A DNA stretch of 64,000 nucleotides, taken from assembly GCA_037043015.1 (NCBI GenBank), contig CM073323.1, positions 17,555,758-17,619,757 on the forward strand. The letters are read 5' to 3'. The translations under genes and the position numbers were made by a program. The stretch comes from Bryum argenteum (Eukaryota; Streptophyta; Bryopsida; Bryales; Bryaceae). Each line of letters begins with the position of its first letter. The stretch's first letter is position 1. The notes under the pieces are model-generated. The model ran no database searches and had not been told where the DNA came from. It worked only from the letters and a program-made list of their open reading frames with translations. Positions 48,524-61,180 of the stretch are shown here, in pieces.

Positions 48524-51506
48524 CTACAAACTCTTTGACACAATCTTCATTTAATATACTATCTTCATGAAGCAGTAGTTTGATAAACATCTAGATTGTA
48601 TACAACAAGTATTTATATGAACATAAGATAGGACATATAAAGTATCAAATACTTAATTTCTTGATGTATAATATCCACTCCTGATCACTTGGATTTACTA
48701 TATTATATAGACTCAAGGTTTTTGTTCTTACATGAGCAATTTATACTTAACTTAAAGTTCCTTATTTCATAATATATTTTTTTCAACAATAGTTGAGGGT
48801 ACTATACAATGTGGTGTTACAAAAAACACATTGGAGTTTGTAGCAGTATTTAAATCACCTTAATTATGAGTAAATACAAGAACAAAATTTATATTGAGTC
48901 TAGTATTATTTTCACCTAGATCCATGTTCTTTCAAAGCTTCTAAGATGAAAGTAAATAAATACATTTGATGCAAACTTTACAAAAAGTTGAAGTTTCACA
49001 CCTTATTTTCCATAGCTCAAAACTGATATACTAAGTCATATTTACACAATTCACAGTTGTTCGTCAATACACTGATAGAAATGTTTAGAGTTAGTTGTAG
49101 TATATTGTTAAACTATTGAGTATCATTTAGAAATAATCATCTAAAATGTAGCATTTTCAACATATCTTTTCGTATTTCTTGAAGGATCATTCTTATCAGG
49201 TATCATACAACATATCCCAATAATAATATGGAATTAGTTACATTTTATTTGATGATTAAAAAGATGATAACATATGTAGTTGTCATTGTCTAGGGCACTA
49301 GTTTGTCCTCGATATTACACTTTTTTCTTTTTTGTTCTTTTTACTTGTTGAAAATTGCTACTTGTTGCTTTTACCTCCGGCATTTTGAAGTATTTTATAA
49401 TTCTTGAACTTAATTGTGTCAAACTCTTTGTAATACTGAAGAGTGTACCTAAATGTAACCAATAATTGTACAACAAAGATACTCAAAAGTCATTTATGGC
49501 CATCATATCAAACAACTACATGCATTTAGTCTATAATTTAAACTTCATATTTTATTGTATACTATATGGCAATTGTAGGGATTGATATTAGTAAAAATGC
49601 TTTGTTTGTCTTGTTTAGCAATTTTTTACCACCAATTGTAAACTTTTTGAACAATTGAACTATTCAATTGAAGAAGTAAGACTTTCAAGAAATTCGCAAA
49701 GCTTTAATGGTAATGAACATTAATTTGAAATTCTCTGAAAAAAATTAGTCATGTAGATTTGAAAGAGATTTATGATAGGTGCCTACTTGTAAGGAGAAAC
49801 TCGAGATAGGACTAAACATCTCATTATTTTCAATATTCAAAATGTTTCTAAAGAAAATAAAGAAAAATCTATTTAGTAAGTCAATACCAAATTTAGAAAT
49901 TTGGAAGCATGTGTAGGCTTGTTTGCATGGTTTTCAGTAATTTTCTAGGGCTTCAGATTGGGATGTTATTAAGATGTATTATTTGGCAACACAAACGAAT
50001 GAAGGCTTTAATGTCACTAAAATAATATTATAATAATTTTTTTGGATTTTCTTTATTACCTGATTGTGATTTGATCGCAAAATATGTCTACATAGTCTAA
50101 GATACAAAATTTGTGTTGTCAGTCCTTTTATAAATGTTGAATATTCTCATTTGAAGAGAGTCTAAAAACAATAAAATCATCAAGGCACGTCGAACCTCAT
50201 GAACTGTAGTATACTGAGTTCTATGATGTAATGGTGTGATAAGTTCCAAATCCTCTAGATGCTTATATTTTAATTTGATATGATCACGCACTTGCTTTGG
50301 TTCGATTGATTGGTGAGGTGATTTGGTTCAATCTCACCCCAAACATACCGTATGGACGTACCTAGATTGAAGGCATATTTGATTTAGTTTCTAGATCTGA
50401 AGGCCATCTTTGTTAAATTATCTCTTCTTCACACTATTTGCACGACCTTTCATATGATGCTAATTTTCACTATTTTCATTACTTTCTCCATTCATGCTAC
50501 ATTTGTAATGGATTTTTTTAATATGGATAAATAAAGCATCCTTGATTTTAGAATAATCTATAATCAAATCATAACTTGTCTCAAAACAATCGTTAAACTT
50601 GCACGCAAAAGGTCTCAAAGGTCTATAAAGTATCAAAGTAATAACTACGACCATCTTGTTCTAAATGAGAGTTTTTGGAATATGAATCACATCATAGAGG
50701 AGAATGTCTTTAAATAAAACATCAACTCTTATTAATTATTGCATACAACACCTAGATCACACATTCTTTGAAGCAATGGAATCCTTAAAGAATACACAGA
50801 AAAATTTGACAATTCTAAAAGGCAAGCCATCAAACTCAATACACCTTCAACAAAAAAGCATTCAATGACTAGCCACAGCCATTGGAGTCGGAGGATTGAA
50901 AACAAGACACATGAAGAAAAGCACCGTATTGGAGTGTGAGTGAGTCGGAGGATTGAAAACAGAAACATTGTTGAAGAACTAGATTCATATGAATCATGAA
51001 AATAGGATACATAACAATAACGATGATCTGTAATTTTGTAACACCATAGCAATCGTCCGTCAAAGGTGTAATATTGTAACACCATAGCGGTCGTCAAAGG
51101 AGTAATTTTGTAACACCATAGCAGTAGTCAATAGAGTGATAGCAAGTAGCGCCTAAAGAACGACAAAATCCAAGAACAATACTTAAAAATGAAGAACTTA
51201 TACGATGGCTGTCATATCATGAAGTGATTGCAACACCAAGATGTGATTCCTACGTGCAAAGGAAGTCCACTTGAACCAAGGAAGTCAATAGTACAAGTAC
51301 AACTGCTTGGCTAAATTTTGAAATATTAAACGAACACTGTATAAAAGATATGTGACGGGTCCGAAGGAGCTCTTATCCAAGCTGACTAAAAAAAAACTAA
51401 AAAAAAAAGCTTGGTCTATACACGTAATCAAACTCCTCTTTGAAAACGCAAACTATTAGCAGCTTCCTGTTAAAACTATCACCCTTTGATATTTTGAGAT
51501 GAGAGA
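48524..51506. other. Region upstream of the PH-domain gene and downstream of CSN4
   Basis: AT-rich. It may hold upstream exons of the PH-domain gene (50290-50106; 50654-50460), both unproven. A three-copy repeat of about 34-38 bp (TTGTAACACCATAGC...GTC) lies at about 51030-51135, and a GAGTCGGAGGATTGAAAACA duplication at 50885-50965. Confidence 0.4.
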
Positions 51507-54477
51507 CTAGACAGCAACAGGCACCCCCTTCTTCACCATGCTATCCAAGACGTCATTCAGAGCTTGACAGATGCTTACAATCTGTGGAAGACAATGATAC
51601 CAAACAGAGTAAATTGAAGAACAATGTCATAACGTCAGCTGATAAGCATAAAAAACAGCAGAATAAAAAATTAAAAAAGAAATACAGAACTTTTCAAAGT
51701 GTTGTATACACTATATACGCACAGCAGGAAGAAAAAACTATAAACAGAGAAGGCAACATTACCTGATGATCCCATTGCTGCAACTCCTCGATATCATTCT
51801 CAAAATGAATGACTCCTTCCACCTGAATAGCAAGAGTGATAAGAGTCTCATGAATATGGAGCAAACAGACGTTTTGCGATATAGCGCATTTGAGTGGCAA
51901 CACATAAATGATAGCAGATCCTACCTGATCAATTGATCCACGCATCCGATCCTCCGAAATCATCCGCGCAGCAATCTTCTCAGCCTAAGACCCATTCATG
52001 AACCATGATCGGTTAACAACTTAAAAGGTCCCGTAAAATAGCAATAAAGAAAGCCTCTAAAAAATTCGGCCTCCTGCATAGTATATACAGAATAAGTTGC
52101 GTGAAATAAGTAAGAGAAATGTTCCTTAAAAAGGCCACTCTAAGTCAAGTACCTTCTGCGGGCCAATGCCAAGCAGTGCTCCTAGCTCTTCGAAACTGCA
52201 CGGACAGATAACTTTCACAAATCAACTCATACACTTTAAGAATAGTCGGCAGATTGAACAACGTGAGCAGATTAAAAAATTCCAGAACGTTGAAAGTACC
52301 TGATATTCGTATACAGCTTGCTTGCACTCAAAAGATTGTGTTCAATCATGGCCCGATCCAACACAGTTGAGTTGTCGGGAAGAATAGCTTTCTGAAAAAA
52401 ATAGGTCACAAAATGGTGCGTAAAGCTTTAACATGCTGGGTGGAAAGATACAAAAAATCTCCAATACACTATGATAGTAGGATGTTCTCCAATCCGTTGG
52501 AACATGACTATGGTAAATGTAAGAGACTTGAGTATAAATAACCTGGACGAATTTTTACCTGATGAGGTTTCAGCTCCTCGGCGAATACATCAACCTCAGG
52601 CTTGCGCAAAATTCTCTCCAGATAAACCTTGAATACACGATCACAACTATCAATGAAGTGACTGAAAAAAACGTCCATCAGAGAGAATATAAACCTGTGA
52701 ACCATGGTTCAAGTACAAATCTGTCATGACAATATCACAATGCAGAATGTGGTGTAGAATATCTAGAGCTTGCAACTGATAGATCACGAACCTTTTGCAG
52801 TATAGAGTATATTTTTAGCTTAGAGCATCGCTCGTCCTGAAAACACAAATAGGTCCAGATGCAATGTCAAGCCGATACCAATTCTGCTCTCAAGATTAAT
52901 CCAACAAGCTGCAACACGCCTTCAGCGAAAGTAATGAAAACTGTCTACAACTGAATCTGATCATCCTCGTACCTAAGTCGAGCAAATAAAAGCAAATTAG
53001 CACAAACTTTCAGGCTTCAAAATGATTGTTAGAGACAGTGAACAAAGAGGATAGGAAGTACCTTGTAAAGAGTTGCTAGGACCCTTGAGCGCTGGGGTCC
53101 CGCTGCTGCTAAAATGGTGCACGTGACTGCAGCACTGAGTGCTTGCTGCAACTCATCCTCATCTACCCTCCTACCACTAATTTCCCGTTTCTCTAGTTGA
53201 GATAATTCGTAATAACGAAGAGCAGCCTCCAAGAACTTGCGCTTAGAGTCCAAAATACGAGCATAGCAAACCTGCCACCCATGATAGACAGCAAGTGTTA
53301 TTCTTCACAATCCAGTTACAGAAAAATCAAGTGGTCCAATCTCGAACTGTAGAAAAGACTAGTCGATGAACACGATTGACTAACCTTGTACTGAAGATTT
53401 AAGGCTTCGTCTTTGCAATTGTTGACCAGGAATGACGCTTTCTTGATGAAGATTTCAGCATTGATGGCATCATCATCCTGCGCGACGAGATACATTCAAC
53501 TTTGTGGTTGAAAGGAGGATGCATGCATCAAACGGTAAGAACGATAAGAAAGACGATAAAGTCCAGATATCAGAACTGCAATTCTACCTCCAGATACAAT
53601 AGAGCAATTTTCACACACTTCTCCAGCTTATACGCATCATCCAGCATCCTGCACAAAGGCCCATATTTACATAAGAGAGAAAAGCCATAAGCAATCACCA
53701 ACCCAAACGTCTATATAGCCTGTACATCACTTATAATTGCTAACTGAAGTCGCAAATGAGGTTCATAGAAGACTGAATCTCGACAGATCAAAAATTGCTT
53801 GCAATGCACATTAATCCACTGTAAAGTACTCAGAAAGAGAATACTGCCAGGTACACAGACCTGATTCCAGATTCTAGATCGATTCCACTCAGCATCTGAG
53901 CAGCCTTGGACCATTGCTCTTCGTACTCGTACAACTCAGCAAGTCCCTCTCGTATGATAGACACCTGAAACAAAGCCGTGTTGAAGTCTCCTTAACCACA
54001 GGATGAACTACAGCAAACAAACACGTCAAGGTATAATTCACACAATGCTTGCTTGCGTACTGACAGGTCTAAAGCTAAAACCTGTTCTTCAAAGGAGACC
54101 ACCCGGGGCTGAATCTGGGCGAGAGCGTACTGTGCAATTTCCTTGTGAGCTTCAGGCTCCAACTTATTAAGGTCCTGTGCAAATATCTGTAAAAGTAGAC
54201 GAGATGCCACTAACGGAACCTCATCAGTAACCACTGCAACAAAGAAAACGAAGCAGGTCAGTTTCACCGTAGATACAAATTTACCTTTCTAGAACTGCGA
54301 ATCAAACAAATTCAAAACAGCGGCCTGGAGCTTACTATGATCGATGAATGCCTTCGCATGCTCCACATTGTTGTTGGACATAATAGACGACAGAAGAAGC
54401 TTGTAGTGATCAATCTTCTGTTTCTGGTCACTGATACCAGCAGCATTCTGAAGCGCACCTTGAATATCACCCGCCAT
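51507..54477 (-). CDS. CSN4: COP9 signalosome complex subunit 4
   Basis: Subunit of the COP9 signalosome, the eight-subunit complex that removes NEDD8/RUB from cullins and controls CRL ubiquitin ligases and light signalling in plants. Thirteen exons give 401 residues (Arabidopsis CSN4 has 397): 54477-54336, 54233-54082, 53964-53861, 53648-53588, 53477-53385, 53271-53062, 52836-52792, 52627-52559, 52391-52300, 52195-52153, 51984-51925, 51822-51763 and 51581-51507. Every junction is GT-AG and in phase. Family landmarks in order are [152 protein letters not shown] and [15 protein letters not shown]. The C-terminal half is a PCI domain. Start chosen at 54477 because the conserved N-terminus begins there. 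Confidence 0.97.
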
Positions 54478-55639
54478 GTTGCCTGAAAATCTCAATTCTA
54501 CCTGAAAATAACAATTACACACGATAATTCTGAGTTTCTGGAAGCCTCGTCTCCAGGAGTCTTACCTCCAAAACCCTAATTCATCGGAAAAATTTCCCTG
54601 CCCATCAATTCGTCTCAAGCGGCCAAAAAGAAATGAAAATTGCTCAAAATCGACACATTGGAAGCTCCTTGTCATGAAAAACTGCGAACGCCCCGAAAAA
54701 AAGCGCAAAGCTAACAAAATCTTGTACAGCATTGGATTGATTACTATGTACCGCATCAATTTGTAGGCCAAAGGCTCGCTTACCAGGCAACGGATCAAGG
54801 CGCACCGCGATCGAAGAGCGCAAACACAATCAAAATGCTCGATGAGAGAGACGTCGAGAATTAGGGTTTCAAGCTCTTGAAACGAAAGCTCGACATTCGA
54901 GCTCTAGTACCGTAGTTGTATATTGTATATGTATAAAGTGTTCCTTTGGACTTTTTCAAATACTTATTTTTTTATAGCATTGTTTGACTAGATTTTTGCA
55001 CTTATTCTATTGTTTTCTATTCATCATAAGATATTGTACTTACCTCTTTATGCATATTCCTGAGAATAAAAGCTCATAGGATTATTTGAGCCCTTTGTAT
55101 TGGAGAACTTGTGATTGGATGAACCCAGGTTTCCATAGGATCATTTCATTTCGGTAAATTTCATCCATTCATCACTATTCATCCGGTTTTTTTTCCTTTT
55201 TTTAATGCTTTTTAGAGTCTCCTCACTAAATGCATCCAAAATATCGTTATTTTTTTCTTATAGAGTTTGTGACTAAGAGGTGCAACTTAATTTTGAATTT
55301 GTTCTTGGAAATCTTTGGAACCTGTGGGCCCGTCAAATGATTCATTTTATTATAACATTGTTTTTGAGCTTTGCAAGGAGTTTTGTATGATCTACTACTT
55401 TACATATACCTGTTAAAATATCAATCCACAACAAACAAGTTGATTGATGCTTAAGCACCACTGTAGATTTTTTATTTTTTTTCTTTATTTTTCTTTCTTA
55501 GCCCTTAATCCCTAAATTGTTTTACTCATTAGCAGAGGAAATAACACATTCTTAGAGAAAGTGTAATAAACGGAAACAAACAATAAGTTCCAATCTCAAC
55601 CGTACAATCTTGTAGTAAACATATTGTACATCATGTGGC
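54478..55639. other. CSN4 5' leader and intergenic
   Basis: About 54478-54900 is GC-richer and presumably 5' UTR and promoter of CSN4; 54900-55640 is AT-rich with nothing recognised. Confidence 0.45.
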
Positions 55640-56140
55640 TCAAATTATGAGTCACGACACCTCATGGATTGCAAGGTCATAACGTATTTTTACTCAAAAA
55701 ACATCACAAAACCTCAAGGTTTCCACTTTGAAGTGAAAATGCAACCAATGTATTTAGTTCAATTAAAAAAATCACCAACTACAAAGATATTCAATTTCAT
55801 CTCAGTAATACTCTTGAACAAGAAAAATCCATGAGAATTTTTTTTTTTGCGCAAACAATGACCTTGCAATGGTGAAAACTACCAAAACATTTACAAAGGA
55901 CTAATAGTCCAAAACTCAACCCTTTGCACTCAAATCTATGTCTTATCTTCAATATATCTTTTATCTTGTCGAGGATTTGATGACATGAACTAGACTCAAA
56001 TTGAAATTCATCACAAAAAATAAAGTCAAAATCCAACGGTGAATGAAGTAGATATAGCTCCTCAAAAATCATTCATTCATTCACTTTCTTTCAAGATAAA
56101 AACATTTTTGCAAATCTAATACCAAAAGTATTTAATTTAA
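55640..56140 (+). repeat. Dispersed repeat family R1, most complete copy
   Basis: Contains all landmarks of the family in order: CATGGATTGCAAGGTCATAA, CCACTTTGAAGTGAAAATGC, ATGACCTTGCAATGGTGAAA, CCCTTTGCACTCAAATCTAT, and a CCAACGGTGAATGAAG block. Compare 14690-15135, 23230-23527, 40895-41165 and 41550-42070. Confidence 0.6.
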
Positions 56141-56864
56141 AAATGAAGACTCAAGAGTTGCCTTTACTAAAATGCATACCATTTATTCATAATTCATTGT
56201 ACATAATATGAAATTGTTGTGACTTTTTTTTTTCTTATTTAAAATTCAGTTATGATGTATTATCATGATGATTTTACTTAAACTTTTAAACATGATGGCT
56301 CGTCATTACTTTCTAAAAAGAGCCTAGTGACTTAGCTTCAAAACCCTAATAGTCTTTTTCATAGTTTAGCCCCTCAATACATCGATGTTTTTTTGTCATA
56401 AGTAAAAAACTCAATAACAATAATAAGAAATGAAAACAATCACAATCAAAATCATAATTTTTTACATTTTTGATAATGAAAATGACATTTAACTTTTGTT
56501 TTGAATTGAGTCTCATTTTATTATTATTGTAAAGTAATAAACTCAATATAAGTTTCAGATGTACATTGTAATTCTAGAATGTTGTGACTTACATGACTTT
56601 GTATGTGGCGATCAATACAAATATGAATATGAATATGTTGATATAATTTACCAACTTTTGAATATCCTTTCGTCACAATAAAGCCGTTTTTAGGAGTAAT
56701 ATAATTTTCCAACTTTTTGTTCCTCTTGGCTTGTAATTTCTTAAAAATATGTTTTTAAACAATAGAATTATTTATCACCGAACCTGCTATGGTGGTACGA
56801 TAGTGTGACACTCACCATTATTACTCTCGGCTTAGTTTTAACGTTGTTTGATTATGTTAACAAA
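56141..56864. other. AT-rich intergenic, nothing recognised
   Basis: No gene or repeat was recognised. Confidence 0.4.
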
Positions 56865-57180
56865 CTAGTATTCCCTTGCCGCCTTGCCACACCTACTTAA
56901 ATACTTTGACCATGCCCCCCTTGTTTTTCTACTATACCTAAACCAAGTCATTTTTCTAATTTCTCGTGATTTGGGGACCAAAATTACTTGGAAAGTCAAT
57001 ATTTGGGATCCGTCAGCCCAATTAGTGATCCAATTGTAGCCCACACCTCTGCAAGAAAACCCGCTTCTAACAACATCTCTTGCGGCCCAAAACCCACTTC
57101 TAACAACACCTCTTGCGGCCCAAAACCCGCTTTTAACAACACCTCTTGCGCCCCAATCTAACTGGTTGTTCCCAATATCA
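56865..57180 (-). repeat. Inverted repeat family R2, copy 1
   Basis: Reads on the minus strand as the 58040-58345 sequence: GCAGAGGTGTGGGCTACAAT (compare GTAGAGGTGTGGGCAACAAT), TTGGATC, then TCACGAGAAATTAG and GGGCATGGTCAAAGTATTTA. The two copies face each other around the TA microsatellite and element E. A related third stretch lies at 58346-58565. Confidence 0.6.
57060..57158. repeat. 33 bp tandem repeat, three units
   Basis: Units start at 57060, 57093 and 57126, each CCC(G/A)CTTCTAACAACACCTC then TTGCGGCCCAAAA with few changes. Lies inside R2 copy 1 and is not expanded in the partner copy. Confidence 0.9.
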
Positions 57181-57218
57181 TAATGTCACTCAAAAAACAA
57201 AACAAACCATTTGCCTTC

Positions 57219-57221
<3 letters not shown>

Positions 57222-57275
<54 letters not shown>
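57222..57275. repeat. (TA)27 microsatellite
   Basis: About 54 bp of uninterrupted TA dinucleotide. Confidence 0.95.
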
Positions 57276-57279
<4 letters not shown>

Positions 57280-57593
57280 TTTTAATTAGAAAAACCATCA
57301 CAATCTATAAAGTTGGAAATTTATAGGTTGTAGGTAATATACATCATTTACATAAAATGGTATTAAATTATTACTTCCAAAAAATCTATGATATTCAAGG
57401 TTTCAATAATGTACTTGTGAAGTTGTCATAGGTGTCACAAATACATGAAATCAACACTACTTACAGATACAATTTCTACCTATGCAGGTGTAACAATTAG
57501 AAATTCCCAAAATCAGAAGGATATATCAAGATGGAAAATCAAGATATATGGTAGCAGATTAGTGAATTTATCAAAAGATTGCTATAAGTTTAA

Positions 57594-57834
57594 CCCCTAA
57601 AGGTTCTTGATGCAAAATTGTAAAAATGGACATTCCCTTACTTCAGGCCTAAAAACTCTCAATCTAAGAATTATTTGGTAGATCCAACTGTAGGATCTTG
57701 AAGTTAACTTAACCTTTTACTCACTTGCCAAAATTGAACCGTTGATTCTTATTCATTTGTGAGATAATTATGGTCAAAGTTGGCTGGATTTTGGACTCCG
57801 AAAAGCAGTTTTCGCTTTCCTGGACCTTTAGGGG
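57594..57834. mobile_element. TTAA-flanked element E, 241 bp (type 3)
   Basis: Starts CCCCTAAAGGTTC and ends TGGACCTTTAGGGG, with TTAA on both sides (57590-57593 and 57835-57838). Reverse-complement relative of element D across its whole length. Confidence 0.9.
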
Positions 57835-58039
57835 TTAAAGGCGTCTCTATTATTTACTAACACCATTCTAACTTTATTAGGTGTTACAAGCCTCATGAAC
57901 ATACGAAAACATTCTACCTACCAACACTTTTCAGCTTTTGTTACATGCAACTAATGGAAATTTCTTAAGTATAAATTATTTATCAAAGATAATATATTAT
58001 TTATAGAGGAGTGATCGAGATTTGTATTCTATCATACAA

Positions 58040-58345
58040 GGCAGATAGTTTGTTTTGTTTTGTTTTGCGAGTGACATTTTGATCTTCGGAACCACTGGTC
58101 GCATTGGGGCGTGTGAGGTGTTTTAGGAAGTGGGTTTTTTCGTAGAGGTGTGGGCAACAATTGGATCCCAATTGTTTCGACTGATCCCTAGAAATTGAAT
58201 TTTTAAGTAATTATGGCCCGAAAATCACAAGAAATCACAAAAATGACCTTATTTTAGATTTAGCAAATTAAATAAGAGAGGCATGGTCTAAGTATTTAAG
58301 TAGGCGTGGAAATGCCGTGGGAATAGGGAAGTATATCATTTAAGG
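58040..58345 (+). repeat. Inverted repeat family R2, copy 2
   Basis: Partner of 56865-57180 on the other strand. 58346-58565 is a further diverged copy in the same orientation (GTATATCATTTAAGGCAAGT, then TTTCTTAGAGATGCGAGCAA). Confidence 0.6.
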
Positions 58346-58799
58346 CAAGTAATTTGTTTTCTAAGTCACATCATAATTGGGCACGGCCGAACGTATTAGG
58401 GTGCATGTGGTGTAGTTAGTAGCTGTTTTTTCTTAGAGATGCGAGCAACAAACATATCGCAGTTCTCATTGACAAATCCTAGGATATTACATTTTTAAGT
58501 ATTTATGTCTCCAAAATATTAAAAAATATTTTTATAAGCGTGACAAAGCAGCGGGGCCTACTAGTAGTGAATTAGTAATTAATTCTATAGATTCGAATCA
58601 ATACAAAGTTTGTAAATGCTACCTAACGATATCGTATTCTACTTCTAAAGTTGTGATAGGTGGTGCAACTATATTAATTTAATAGTACCTAAATACACCT
58701 TTTAAACTTTTGTTGCATATAACAAGACGTAAATGTGAAAATCTAAAGGATCTTCGAAAGGATTGGTAGAGATTTCTATAAAGCTTAGGTGGAGATTCA

Positions 58800-60776
58800 T
58801 TGTAACACTTTAGTTTTCATGTCTTGATATTCCTATAAGCATAAAGGTGCTAGTACTACCTAAGTCACAATTTCTACTTGAGGAGGCGTCGTGGGTATCA
58901 CAAACACATCAAATAACACTACCTACAGACACTCCTTCTACTTTTGCACGTTTGACAATAACAATTTTCAATATCAACAAAATATATCAAAGGTATGTGA
59001 GATTTATGGTAGCAAATTATTCGATTCTCCTAAAAATAGCTATAAGTATAAATTGCCGCTACCATGTATCGACACTTTTGCACGTGTATAAATGTCATAG
59101 GTACTACGTATGTAGGAAATCATTACGACCTACTGACACATTTTTATGTTTGCTATATGTGAGGATTCAACAAAAATATAAATGACTTATACAAAAATCA
59201 GTCAAGATTTTTGTAAAGAATTTGTAGGAATTTATAATAGCAAAGTCAGTTTTATTCATTTTGATAAGTATAAAGTCATAATAAATTTTACCTACCAAAA
59301 CCTTTCCTACTTGTGAAATTGTCATAGGTGTCACAAACATATCAAATCAACACTAATGAGCAACACCTTTTCTACTTGTGAAGTTGTTAAATGTGTCACA
59401 AACATATGAAATCAACACTATTTAGCAACACCTTTTCTACTTGTGAAGTTGTTAAATGTGTCACAAACATATGAAATCAACACTATTTAGCATCACTTTT
59501 TTTAATTTTGCACGTTTAACAACTAGGTATAGCCAAAATAAAAAGAAATAATAAAAAATATTGATTCACGTATTTATGAAGAACTACTAAATGTGCTAGA
59601 TGCAAACTAGTTCTAACATTCAAATACTCTTACATGTATCAAGGTCTCGGTATACACAACTACACATTGGACTGAAAGAGATTTTATAAAAGTAGTGGTG
59701 GATAGTTCTAGTTGCAAATTTGGTTGTTATTTTTGAGAATTCTTACGAGTATGAAGGTGTTGGTGCTGCAATAGCCAATTTTAAAAAATAAAAATAATGA
59801 GTAGCTTGTAAAGACATAAAGGAGGAATGGAGATCCAAAAAAAAAATTGTGGTCGCATCTAAAAATTGCAATAAGTGTAAAGGTGTAAGTATAAAGATGC
59901 CGGTACTACCTGCGGACACCTTTTGTATGAAGGATTGGTGAAGATTTTTGGAAGAAGCTTAATGGTAGCTTCTTACCATTTTAATAAGTATAAAGAGGTA
60001 GAGACTCTATGCCGACAACATTTTCTGCTCGGAAGATTTGTAGAAGCAACTTAGTAGTTGCTTTTAAACATGTTAAGAAGTATAAAGGTGTAAGGATTAT
60101 CCACCAACATCTGATCTACTTTGATGAATTCTACGAGCAAATTTATAGTTATTTTTAAACATTCACATAAGTGTAAAGGTGTGGAGACCATCTACCGACA
60201 CCTTTTCCACTTTTGAGATATGTGAAAGCAAATTAGTCATTACTTTCAAACATTGCTATTAATGTAAATGTGTCAATAGGTGTTTCAAACACGTCTAATT
60301 TATACTAGCTACCAACACCGTTTACATAAATGATCTATGGAGATTTTCAAAAGGAAATGAATGGTTACCTACAAATACCTTGATAAGAGTAAAGTTGTCA
60401 ATACTAAATGTCGACACTTTTTGTATGATTAATTGGTGGAGATTTGTGGAATACAGCTTAGTGGTTGCTTCCAAATATTTCAATATTTATGAAGGTGCTA
60501 AGATTGCCTACCAACATCTTTAATATTTTAGAGATTTTTGACAACAAATTAGTAATTACTTTAAAACATTCCAACAAGTGTAAAGGTGCTCAGACTACCT
60601 AACTACCGACACCCATTCTACTATATGGTTCTCAAAAGCGACTTAGTAGTTCCTTCTGAACATTTCAATATGCACAAAGGTATGATAAAGACTATCTACT
60701 GTAGAGATTTTGAGAAGCAACACATTGGTTACTTTTAACCATTCTGATAAGTACAGTAACGAGTCAATACTAGATA
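58800..60776. repeat. Diverged repeat field with 'CCGACACCTTTTCTACT' motif
   Basis: Recurrent units of roughly 100-130 bp of the type AAGTATAAAGGTGT...ACTACCTACCGACACCTTTT-CTACTT...TTTGTGGAAG-AA...TTAGTAGTT. A cleaner piece at 59301-59495 holds three 65 bp units (CCTTTTCTACTTGTGAAGTT with GTGTCACAAACATATGAAAT). No credible gene. Confidence 0.65.
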
Positions 60777-61180
60777 CCGACACCTTTTCTACTCCACGTA
60801 CCGACACCTTTTCTACCCCAAATACCGACACCTTTTCTACTCCACGTACGGACACCTTTTCTACCCCACGTACCAACACCTTTTCTACCCCACGTACCAA
60901 CACCTTTTCTACCCCACGTACCAACACCTTTTCTACCCCACGTATGAACACCTTTTTCTACCCCACGTACCGACAGCTTTCATACCCCGCATAACGACAC
61001 CTTTTCTACCCCACGTAACGATACTTTTCTACCCCACATAACGATACTTTTCTACCCCACGTACCGACACCTTTTCTACCTCAGGTACCGACACCTTTTA
61101 TTCGCCACGTACCAACACCTTTTCTACCCCACGTACCGACATCTTTTCTACCCCACGTGCCGACACCTTTTTTACCCCAA
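60777..61180. repeat. 24 bp minisatellite, about 17 units
   Basis: Tandem CCGACACCTTTTCTACCCCA plus CGTA units with a few indels near the middle (60950-61060). Because 24 is a multiple of three, both strands show open frames of 8-residue repeats (TDTFSTPR on plus, VRGVEKVL on minus), which are not evidence of a gene. The unit seems to be an amplified piece of the older field before it. Confidence 0.93.

Noticed and set aside
50732-51097. Open frames of 121 and 64 residues, minus strand
   Set aside because: They lie over a short tandem repeat and a direct duplication, without splice context or motifs.
60643-60994. Open frames on both strands with 8-residue repeats
   Set aside because: A 24 bp period keeps any frame open. 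The presence on both strands argues against coding.
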